From contig JAGWRJ010000606.1 of the NCBI GenBank assembly GCA_028869725.1, forward strand, positions 1 through 8,176: 8,176 nt of DNA, given 5' to 3'. A model generated the notes under the pieces. The model had not been told where the DNA came from. It saw only the letters and a list, made by a program, of their open reading frames with translations, and did no database searches. The position numbers and the translations under genes are program-made. Source of the DNA: Alphaproteobacteria bacterium. Lineage in GTDB: Bacteria; Pseudomonadota; Alphaproteobacteria; Micropepsales; Micropepsaceae. This document shows positions 1 to 5,677 of this stretch, piece by piece. Position 1 is the first letter of the stretch; each line of letters begins with the position of its first letter.

Positions 1-20
1 ACCGATTTCGCCACGCCCGC
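1..20 (-). tRNA. tRNA-Leu, 5' end only (cut by the window edge)
   Basis: Read on the minus strand, these bases give GCGGGCGTGGCGAAATCGGT. This matches the start of bacterial leucine tRNAs: a 7-base acceptor strand (GCGGGCG), the TG at positions 8-9, then the D-arm opening GCG and AAATCGGT, which in tRNA-Leu continues AGACGC. The anticodon, long variable arm and 3' end lie outside the window, so the isoacceptor cannot be named. A well-placed promoter just upstream on the same strand supports the call. A class II tRNA-Ser is less likely, because the GGCGAAATCGGT D-arm is a leucine signature. Confidence 0.8.
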
Positions 21-33
21 GAGGCCCGCCTGA

Positions 34-62
34 TACATAGCGTCTGGCGCAGGCGTGGCCAA
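34..62 (-). promoter_or_regulatory. Promoter of tRNA-Leu (-35/-10)
   Basis: On the minus strand a -35-like TTGGCC (57-62) and a -10-like TATGTA (34-39) are exactly 17 bases apart. The expected start, near base 26, is about 6 bases before the tRNA 5' end. The stretch after the -10 is very GC-rich, as is common for growth-rate-controlled stable RNA promoters. The placement is convincing; the hexamers are only moderate matches. Confidence 0.55.
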
Positions 63-141
63 CCCGGCCTGGTGTGGTTGTGCGCAGGTTTCGTCTCTGC
101 GGATAGCGCATGAAAGAAGTTGGCTGTAGCCGGACATCGGT

Positions 142-212
142 CAACCGGGTTGTGTCAAAATAGTTTTGCTACTTCTAGTAGATCGATTTTTGAATTTGTT
201 ATTAGTTTCAAA
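142..212. repeat. Run of short inverted repeats in AT-rich intergenic DNA
   Basis: Four dyads follow one another between tRNA-Leu and rpsD: CAACC-G-GGTTG (142-152), CAAAA-TAG-TTTTG (156-168), CTACT-TCT-AGTAG (169-181, directly abutting the previous one) and TTTGAA with TTCAAA (189-194 and 207-212, 12 bases between). All arms are perfect. No open reading frame of interest crosses the area and its base composition is clearly AT-richer than its flanks. The stretch ends about 25 bases before the rpsD -35, so it could be a regulator-binding or UP-type region. The rest of bases 63-236 shows nothing else I can name. Confidence 0.45.
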
Positions 213-236
213 GTATTACTCTCACGTCATGCCGCA

Positions 237-264
237 TTGACAGGCGCTGCGCCCTGACTATAGT
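237..264 (+). promoter_or_regulatory. Promoter of rpsD, near-consensus sigma70 type
   Basis: A perfect -35 TTGACA (237-242) and a -10 TATAGT (259-264) are separated by 16 bases. Transcription would start near base 271, giving a leader of about 47 bases before the rpsD start. It is the best promoter match in the window, as expected for a ribosomal protein gene. Confidence 0.8.
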
Positions 265-317
265 GCGCGCCTTCCGAAGAGGCCCTGCTTCTTCTCCACG
301 ACCATTCCGGAATGCCG

Positions 318-935
318 ATGTCCAAACGTAGCACGACCAAATACAAGCTTGATCGCCGCCTGGGTGAGAACCTCTGGGCCCGCCCCAAAAGTCCGGTCAA
401 CAAGCGCTCCTATGGCCCCGGTCAGCACGGCCAGCGTCGCGCCAAGAAGCTCTCTGACTATGGCACCCAGCTGCAGGCCAAGCAGAAGCTGAAGGGCTAT
501 TACGGCAACATCACGGAGAAGCAGTTTCGTCGTTACTATGCGGAAGCATCCCGCCGCCCTGGTGACACTGGCGAGAACATGATCGGTCTGCTTGAGCGGC
601 GGCTCGATGCTGTGGTGTTCCGCGCCAAATTCGTTCCGACACCCTTTGCCGCGCGCCAGCTGGTCAGTCACGGTCATGTCAAGGTCAACGGCCGGCGCGT
701 GACGATCTCTTCCTATCTGGTCAAGGAAGGCGACGTCCTCGAACTTTCCGCCAAGGCCAAGGAAATGGCGCTGGTAATCGAGGCGTCAAAATCGGCCGAG
801 CGTGACACCCCCGATTATATCGAAGTCGATCACAACCACATGACCGCTAAATACCTGCGGACACCGCGTCTGGGCGATGTACCCTATGCCGTACAGATGC
901 AGCCCAGTCTCGTGGTCGAATATTATTCACGCTAG
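318..935 (+). CDS. rpsD: 30S ribosomal protein S4
   Basis: S4 is a primary 16S rRNA-binding protein that nucleates assembly of the small-subunit body and helps hold decoding accuracy. The 205-residue product has the usual family length. The N-terminal part (about 1-90) carries the conserved ENLWARPKSPVN and YGPGQHGQRR blocks and a basic KQKLKGYYG stretch. The S4 RNA-binding domain follows at about 92-155 (ERRLDAVVFRAKF, then QLVSHGHVKVNGRRV). It has no cysteine, so it is the zinc-free form. I chose the ATG at 318 over the one at 312 (which would add Met-Pro) because GGA at 309-311 is 6 bases from 318 but touches 312, and because family members start MSKR. It is a single-gene unit with its own promoter and terminator, not in the alpha operon as in E. 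coli. Confidence 0.97.
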   Translation: MSKRSTTKYKLDRRLGENLWARPKSPVNKRSYGPGQHGQRRAKKLSDYGTQLQAKQKLKGYYGNITEKQFRRYYAEASRRPGDTGENMIGLLERRLDAVVFRAKFVPTPFAARQLVSHGHVKVNGRRVTISSYLVKEGDVLELSAKAKEMALVIEASKSAERDTPDYIEVDHNHMTAKYLRTPRLGDVPYAVQMQPSLVVEYYSR

Positions 936-961
936 GCATAGCGCACCGAAAAGCTTCGAAC

Positions 962-989
962 AGCCGCGGGCATTGCCCGCGGCTTTTTT
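962..989 (+). terminator. Intrinsic terminator of rpsD
   Basis: A perfect 10-bp stem, AGCCGCGGGC pairing with GCCCGCGGCT around a 3-base ATT loop, runs straight into six T residues (984-989). It lies 27 bases past the rpsD stop codon. It should release transcripts efficiently and isolate rpsD from the following GST gene. Confidence 0.94.
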
Positions 990-1133
990 CTGGGTACGCC
1001 ATAGGCTCACGAGCCCACGCATTGGAACAACCTGCCCTGCTTGGGCTTCGAGGTTACACCTGGTCGCAATTCCCTGTGGCCGCTTGCGCGGGCTCACTTC
1101 ACAGCGCAGAAACAGGGCCGTGCGAGGTTGACT

Positions 1134-1754
1134 ATGAGCTACGTGATATATGGCGATCTGCGCTCAGGCGCATTTTCGGTCGAGGCGGCATTGGCCGAAA
1201 CCGGTGCGCCCTATGAGTTCAAACGGATCTGCCTCGAGCACAACGAGCAGAAGACCCCTGAATTTCTTGCCATCAATCCCTCGGGCAAGCTGCCGGCGCT
1301 GAAGACCCCGGAAGGCGACATTGTCACCGAATCGATGGCGATATTGCTCACTCTGGCCGACCATTTTCCCAACACGCGGCTGCTTCCGGAGCCTGGCACA
1401 CCTGCGCGCGCTACGGCCTATCGCTGGCTCGCCTTCATGGCGAGCGAGATCTACCCGATGGTGGAAATAGATGACTACCCCGAACGCTTCATGCCAGAGG
1501 CCGCGGAGGCGCTGCGCAGCAGGGCGCGTGCGCGCATCCACGAACGCATGCAGGTTTTGGAACGCAACATCGCGGGCCCCTGGCTGCTGGCTTCCGGATT
1601 TAGCCTCGCAGACATCTACCTTGCCATGTTCAGTGGCTGGTCCGCATGCAACGACAATTCCCAGCAGTCTCTGCCACGCCTGAACGCGCTCACTGAGGCA
1701 CTTGCGCAGCGTCCAGGCGCAGGCGCGGTGTGGAGGCGTCACTTCGGCTCCTGA
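1134..1754 (+). CDS. Glutathione S-transferase family protein
   Basis: A 206-residue cytosolic GST, typical in length. The thioredoxin-like N-terminal domain (about 1-80) opens with the strand YVIYGD; the conserved NPSGKLPAL loop at 48-56 supplies the cis-proline (Pro54), and Glu66-Ser67 (TES) form the usual binding pair for the glutathione gamma-glutamyl group. Ser11 and Ser15 lie where the catalytic Ser/Cys of bacterial and theta-like GSTs is found, but I cannot tell which acts. The all-helical C-terminal domain (about 90-206) carries the N-capping/hydrophobic-staple motif FSLADIYLAM (156-165). The start at 1134 is preceded by GAGG 6 bases upstream; a longer in-frame reading from 1041 adds 31 residues that do not look like GST. 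The substrate cannot be read from sequence. I see no clear promoter in 990-1133. Confidence 0.9.
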   Translation: MSYVIYGDLRSGAFSVEAALAETGAPYEFKRICLEHNEQKTPEFLAINPSGKLPALKTPEGDIVTESMAILLTLADHFPNTRLLPEPGTPARATAYRWLAFMASEIYPMVEIDDYPERFMPEAAEALRSRARARIHERMQVLERNIAGPWLLASGFSLADIYLAMFSGWSACNDNSQQSLPRLNALTEALAQRPGAGAVWRRHFGS

Positions 1755-1773
1755 GACACTGGCAGCAAAGCGC

Positions 1774-3354
1774 TCAGCCTGCGGTTCCCGCGCGTTCGAA
1801 TGCATCGGTACGATCTGGCCGCGAGCCCCTCATCTGGTCCACACTTGTCGCTTGCGAACCGCTTATCTCCGCGCAATCAAATCCGCAGGTCTTGACCCGC
1901 GTCAGAACAGTATCGTCTTCGACACCTTCAGCAACCGTGATGATGCCAAGATCCCGACACAGCGTAACAAGCCCCCGAACCACTCCATCTCGACGCCGGC
2001 TTTCGCCAAGCGTTCGTATCAGGCTGCGGTCAAACCTGACGAAGTCGAAATGGACCGCGTGCAGGCAGCGCAGAAACATCGCGTCGGCCCCCACCTCGGC
2101 AAGTCCGACCTCGATGCCTAGATCGCGCAACGCCTTGACCGCGTGTGCCATGCTCTCCAGATCATCGATGTGGGCACTGCCATAAAGCGCAATCTTTAGA
2201 CGCCCTCTGAGTCGATCCTGCCTGGCCAGAAGACCGGTAAGGATGGCGCGGCCGGCAGGCGTTGAGAGTGTGTTGCCTGATATGCTGACGGCGAGCTTGG
2301 CCTCTTCGCAGGCCGCAAGCGCAGCCATGCCTCGGCTCAGCAGCATGATATCGAATACGTCTGCCGGCCTGATCGCCTGCGCGATCCGCAGGATCGACCG
2401 CGCATCCGCCTCTGGGTCGAGGTGCGCCCGCGTCTCGTGGTAGACAGTCTCTCCGGTATCGATACGGATGACTGGCTGCACCTCAACGTGCAGTTCGCTC
2501 TTCAACACGGTCTCTGTGAGATGACGAAGTCGCTCATCGACGTCCGCGATCATCTCTGCATAGGCACGGCCAATATCCATTCCGGGGCGCGAGGGCTGCT
2601 TTTCATCCGCAATGCAGCGGGCGACGTATCCGAGGGCCAGACATCGTTGTTCCGCACTGAGTTCACCACCCGACAGGTCCACTGCACACTGGGCGACCTG
2701 GGCATGTGCAAATCCCTCATCGCCCAGCACGCCCAGAAGATCAGCGCCGAGGCGGACGGGTGTATTGACAGGGCTGATCACGCCGAAGGTGGAAGGGCCG
2801 AGCTGTCCGGCGCCGCATATGCCGGCAGCGCGTACTACCATACCTATGCGTTTGAAGAGCGCGTCATGCCTGGCTGGTGACAGCTGACCCAAAGTCTCCA
2901 CAAGGCGGGGAACATCGACCAGGGTCAGCACCATCGTGTCTGCGCCTGCCATCGAGGCGAGTTGAAGAAAGCCATCGCGCTCGATCAGACCGGTCAGGGC
3001 ATTGACCGTGCTGCCGGCAATCTTGCGGGCGCCCGGGTGGCTCAAGGTGCAGAAAATGCGGGCGCCGTCCTGCGGCAGACGACACAGCGACAGGAGCGAG
3101 ATTCTCCCGTCGGCAAGCTCAAGGCTTATGGGTCCCACTCGCCCTCCTTCCGGCAGGCCCTGCAGCAACCCCATGAACCGGATGGCATCGGCAGGCGCGA
3201 AGAGCTCAGGTGCGGCTCGTCCCGGAAGATCCTCCTGGATGGCAAATTCGCGCATGGCCCCGGCGACGAAGCTGACCCGCATGGACGGGTCCACCTCGAA
3301 GAGCAGGTCAGCATTGGCAAAGGCAAAGCCCAGGTAGCGGACAGCGCTCGACAT
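1774..3354 (-). CDS. PAS-like / degenerate GGDEF / degenerate EAL protein
   Basis: A 526-residue protein with no signal peptide or membrane segment. Residues about 8-105 look PAS-like (LLFEVDPSMRVSFVAGA near the start). Residues about 118-195 resemble a GGDEF domain (NALTGLIERDGF in place of DxLTGLxNRxxF), but the signature site reads GPSTF. Residues about 283-510 are EAL-like: the EAL glutamate survives (Glu307 in HETRA), as does AEGVED (475-480). Other metal or catalytic positions are changed: Asn to Ser357, the ELTE-type glutamates to ALYG (389-392), DDFG to AEVG (419-422), the KID lysine to Arg440, and the late glutamine to Glu496. By analogy with characterised EAL phosphodiesterases it should not hydrolyse cyclic di-GMP; a role as nucleotide sensor or protein-binding scaffold is inferred. 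The ATG at 3354 has AGGA about 8 bases upstream. The 3' end converges on the GST gene with only 19 bases between. Confidence 0.85.
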   Translation of the reverse strand: MSSAVRYLGFAFANADLLFEVDPSMRVSFVAGAMREFAIQEDLPGRAAPELFAPADAIRFMGLLQGLPEGGRVGPISLELADGRISLLSLCRLPQDGARIFCTLSHPGARKIAGSTVNALTGLIERDGFLQLASMAGADTMVLTLVDVPRLVETLGQLSPARHDALFKRIGMVVRAAGICGAGQLGPSTFGVISPVNTPVRLGADLLGVLGDEGFAHAQVAQCAVDLSGGELSAEQRCLALGYVARCIADEKQPSRPGMDIGRAYAEMIADVDERLRHLTETVLKSELHVEVQPVIRIDTGETVYHETRAHLDPEADARSILRIAQAIRPADVFDIMLLSRGMAALAACEEAKLAVSISGNTLSTPAGRAILTGLLARQDRLRGRLKIALYGSAHIDDLESMAHAVKALRDLGIEVGLAEVGADAMFLRCLHAVHFDFVRFDRSLIRTLGESRRRDGVVRGLVTLCRDLGIITVAEGVEDDTVLTRVKTCGFDCAEISGSQATSVDQMRGSRPDRTDAFERAGTAG

Positions 3355-3395
3355 GGCGGATTCCTGAATACCGCCTTCAGACTATCGAGGCTGCC

Positions 3396-3410
3396 TTAGG
3401 CTCCGGTTAA
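3396..3410 (-). promoter_or_regulatory. Possible CtrA-type site upstream of the EAL-like gene
   Basis: On the minus strand the sequence reads TTAA, seven bases, CTAA. This is one mismatch from the TTAA-N7-TTAA pair bound by the alphaproteobacterial cell-cycle regulator CtrA. It lies about 42 bases before the start codon, inside the 118-base gap separating this gene from the amidotransferase gene, where a promoter is expected. TTAACC (3405-3410) could also serve as a -35 with GATAGT (3381-3386) 18 bases downstream. Such short degenerate matches occur by chance. Confidence 0.25.
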
Positions 3411-3472
3411 GGATGGGCGCAATTGCCACCGCTCTGCCCCAAGCCTGCGCGCCTGGCGCAGACCGGCGTGGC

Positions 3473-4216
3473 TTATCTGCGGGAAATGGCACGGCCGAAT
3501 GCCGCGAACAGGGCACGGCTCTGGCGGTTTTCGGACCAGCGCCACTCCGGATGCCACTGTACCGACAGGGCAAAATTAGACGCCCCCTCAACTGACACGG
3601 CCTCGATGGTACCGTCTTCCGCCACTGCCTCGATCCTCAGGCCCGGTGCCAGCCTATCGATCGCCTGCCCGTGTAATGAATTGACGGCGAACCGGCGGTC
3701 TTCCAGCAGCGTCTCAAGCAGGCCACCGGGCTGAATCAGCACCTCATGGGCAGGAGCATATTTGGCTTCGATGCCCTCTTTGGCCTCATCGCTGTGGTCA
3801 AACCGGCCGGGAACTTCACGCAGATGCTGGAAGAGACTGCCACCCAGGGCGACATTCAGTTCCTGATGCCCCCGGCAAATGAAGAGACACGGCTTTGCAG
3901 CCGCAAGGGCCGCGCGGATCAGTGGCATCGCGGTGGCATCGCGATGGACGTCCGCCAGGTTGCCCGCACGGGGTTCAGCCCCGCCATAGTAGGAAGGATC
4001 GACGTTCGATGGCGAACCGGTCAGCAGCAGGCCATCAACCCGCGCGAGCACGGACTGGGGATCAAGCGGCGGCTCAAGTGACGGGATCAGAAACGGCAGG
4101 GCGGAGGATCCGTCGCGGATCGCAGCGATGTATTTCTCTCCGGCCATGTGGAACGGATGACCGTTCAGGAGCCTGCGATCGCAAACAATGCCGACAAGTG
4201 GGAGCTGGCGCGTCAT
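3473..4216 (-). CDS. Class I glutamine amidotransferase-like hydrolase (peptidase C26, PuuD-like)
   Basis: The 247-residue protein has the family's normal length. The nucleophile elbow is ICRGHQELNVALGG, with catalytic Cys114, and the second half of the triad is QWHPEW with His222 and Glu224, so all three residues are intact. The first strand, LVGIVCDRR, and the LLLTGSPSNVDPSYYGG block (63-79) also fit. The family includes gamma-glutamyl-GABA hydrolase (PuuD), which releases GABA in putrescine breakdown, and other gamma-glutamyl hydrolases. No other putrescine-pathway gene is in view, so the substrate is open and I give no symbol. It starts 40 bases after the lolA-like stop codon, on the same strand and with no terminator between, so co-transcription is likely. 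Confidence 0.88.
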   Translation of the reverse strand: MTRQLPLVGIVCDRRLLNGHPFHMAGEKYIAAIRDGSSALPFLIPSLEPPLDPQSVLARVDGLLLTGSPSNVDPSYYGGAEPRAGNLADVHRDATAMPLIRAALAAAKPCLFICRGHQELNVALGGSLFQHLREVPGRFDHSDEAKEGIEAKYAPAHEVLIQPGGLLETLLEDRRFAVNSLHGQAIDRLAPGLRIEAVAEDGTIEAVSVEGASNFALSVQWHPEWRWSENRQSRALFAAFGRAISRR

Positions 4217-4256
4217 GCTGTGCCGCTAGCATGGCGGTTCGCGCCCGGCAAGCCCC

Positions 4257-4880
4257 CTACTGGTCAGATCCGCCCTTGGTAAAGCGGTTCTGCTCCTGCA
4301 ACACAAAGAGAGAGGGTTTCAGAGGCACGGCGATTTCGACATTCTGCAAGGCCACGGTGGTTTGAAGACCCTGCGGGTCGACTACGGTCCACTGGCGTAG
4401 CTCATAGCCGGGATCGGAGAACACCAGCGTAACGTTGCCTGCAACCTTCTTGTCCGTCGAACGCGCTTTGACGATGAGCGAGCTGCCTTCACGACTGACC
4501 GCGATCACGTTCGGATTGTTGGCCAGATCCAGCTTGTTCGAAAGCACCAGATCGAGCGGGGTCGACACCAGGGGATAGCGGTCAACGGTGTCGAGCTTGG
4601 TGTTCTTGACGGCTACAGTCACCCCGTTGGAGACGATCAGTGTGTCCGAAGGGGGATCGTAGGCAAAGCGGACCCGGCCCGGCTTTTCAATCCAGAATTT
4701 GCCATGCTCTAGGTTGCCATTCGGATCGATCTGCACGAACGCGCCCCGCATGGTCTTGATTGAATTCAGGGCCCCCGACAGCTTGTCGAGTTCAGCCTTT
4801 TGCTGAGTACTGAGACCCGTCGCCCAGGCTGCTGGGCCAGAGAGAGCAAACACAAGGGCGGCAAGGATTATGGAGCGCAT
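4257..4880 (-). CDS. lolA: LolA-like outer-membrane lipoprotein carrier protein
   Basis: LolA is a periplasmic chaperone that takes lipoproteins from the inner-membrane LolCDE exporter to the outer membrane. The 207-residue product starts with a signal peptide (about 1-20: basic start, hydrophobic core, AWA cleavage site before Thr21). The family's diagnostic stretch is at 45-77: RGAFVQ, then GKFWIEKPGRVRF, then YDPP. The late VVDPQGLQTTVALQNVE segment (167-183) is also typical. I start it at the ATG at 4880; an in-frame GTG at 4898 would add six residues but lacks a clear ribosome site. The reading order is TetR gene, this gene, amidotransferase gene, with gaps of about 40 bases each. Placement next to a TetR regulator is not the arrangement I associate with lolA. 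Many genomes carry LolA-like paralogues, so orthology is probable, not proven. Confidence 0.88.
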   Translation of the reverse strand: MRSIILAALVFALSGPAAWATGLSTQQKAELDKLSGALNSIKTMRGAFVQIDPNGNLEHGKFWIEKPGRVRFAYDPPSDTLIVSNGVTVAVKNTKLDTVDRYPLVSTPLDLVLSNKLDLANNPNVIAVSREGSSLIVKARSTDKKVAGNVTLVFSDPGYELRQWTVVDPQGLQTTVALQNVEIAVPLKPSLFVLQEQNRFTKGGSDQ

Positions 4881-4922
4881 GGCCCTACTTAGGATCACAT
4901 TGTGGCGGGAAAAAGAAACCGC

Positions 4923-5555
4923 TCAGGCAGGGAGTGTCGTCGTGTGGCCGTGAACACGGGACGGTTGGTCGTGCGGACAGATTCCCTGTGTCAGGAGCTT
5001 CAATACGCCTTCCAGCTCACGTTCGAGCGCAGGCAGGGTGAGTTTCGACCATAATTGCGGATAGCGGAATTTCATGGTCGCCGATTGCACCATCTCGGCA
5101 ACGTACTCCTTGTTATCGCAGGCCAGTTCTCCACGTCGTTCGGCTTCGTCCAGAAGCTCTACGAGGATCTTGCGTTCGGTGGCCAGCATCCAGTTGGCAA
5201 ATTGCGGACGCTCATGAGCTATGACGGTGGCCATCTCATAAGCCCGCGGATCCTTTTCCAGCTTGTGATAGGTCCGGCGCAACTCTTCGAACAGCAGATC
5301 ACGCAGGCGCTGGCGCATGTCGCGTCCGGGAGCAACCGCCAATTTGCGTAACGACGACAGGTGCTTCTCAAAATCTTCAGTTGCAATCGCTTCGGCGATG
5401 TCGAGCTTGCCGGGAAAAAACCGGTAGAGATTGCCCGGCGACATCGAACAGTCGGACGCCACCTCCGCCATGGTGGTCTTACCATAGCCAAAGTGGGAAA
5501 AGCGCTTTTTCGCCGCCTCGACGATCTTGCAGCGGACCGTGTCTTTGCCCGACAT
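4923..5555 (-). CDS. TetR/AcrR-family transcriptional regulator
   Basis: A 210-residue dimeric DNA-binding repressor of typical length. Residues about 7-55 form the TetR N-terminal domain. The helix-turn-helix lies at about 28-48: TMAEVASDCSMSPGNLYRFF followed by PGK, matching the family pattern (xxIAxxAGVSxGxLYxYFxxK). The C-terminal half (about 60-195) is helical and would hold the ligand pocket; its sequence does not reveal the ligand. The ATG at 5555 is preceded by a strong GGAGGA about 6 bases upstream. It is the first gene of the leftward unit that includes lolA and is divergent from gpsA, with 122 bases between. Family members commonly repress themselves and adjacent genes, so control of lolA, the amidotransferase gene or gpsA is possible. 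Confidence 0.92.
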   Translation of the reverse strand: MSGKDTVRCKIVEAAKKRFSHFGYGKTTMAEVASDCSMSPGNLYRFFPGKLDIAEAIATEDFEKHLSSLRKLAVAPGRDMRQRLRDLLFEELRRTYHKLEKDPRAYEMATVIAHERPQFANWMLATERKILVELLDEAERRGELACDNKEYVAEMVQSATMKFRYPQLWSKLTLPALERELEGVLKLLTQGICPHDQPSRVHGHTTTLPA

Positions 5556-5600
5556 TGCGCCTCCTCCAAAACCGGGATCTTCTTGCTAAACAGAGTCATC

Positions 5601-5628
5601 AAAGTAACACGAAAACCTAAATGTTCAA
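5601..5628 (-). promoter_or_regulatory. Candidate promoter of the TetR-family gene
   Basis: On the minus strand TTGAAC (5623-5628) and TACTTT (5601-5606) lie 16 bases apart and would start transcription near 5594, giving a leader of about 38 bases. Both hexamers are moderate matches. This is the most plausible promoter I can see for the tetR–lolA–amidotransferase unit. Confidence 0.4.
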
Positions 5629-5640
5629 CAATTCGTTCAA
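5623..5640. repeat. Two GTTCAA direct repeats between the TetR gene and gpsA
   Basis: GTTCAA occurs at 5623-5628 and again at 5635-5640, 12 bases start to start, about one helical turn, so both face the same side of DNA. The left copy coincides with the proposed -35 of the leftward promoter. They could be half-sites for the neighbouring TetR-family protein, although that family usually binds inverted, not direct, repeats. Confidence 0.35.
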
Positions 5641-5677
5641 TCTTCGCAGTGCAGCATGGGTCCTACAGGAATAGAAA

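Noticed and set aside
139..158. Minus-strand TTGACA (153-158) and TTGACC (139-144) as extra promoters towards tRNA-Leu
   Set aside because: No acceptable -10 hexamer occurs 15-19 bases downstream of either.
142..181. The dyad run as a CRISPR array or insertion-sequence end
   Set aside because: The repeats differ from one another, have no regular spacers, and no transposase or target duplication is nearby.
258..677. Minus-strand open frame of 139 codons over the start of rpsD
   Set aside because: It lies antisense to an unmistakable S4 gene and its product resembles nothing; long antisense frames are common in GC-rich DNA.
1164..1805. Minus-strand open frame of 213 codons over the GST gene
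   Set aside because: It is a shadow of the GST gene with low-complexity Arg/Ala-rich content and no recognisable domain.
2422..3399. Plus-strand open frames of 145-152 codons within the EAL-like gene and its upstream region
   Set aside because: They are antisense to a coherent 526-codon gene, with no family features and no ribosome site seen.
3473..4216. Naming the C26 hydrolase gene puuD
   Set aside because: The catalytic triad fits, but no other putrescine-utilisation gene is present and the family has several substrates.
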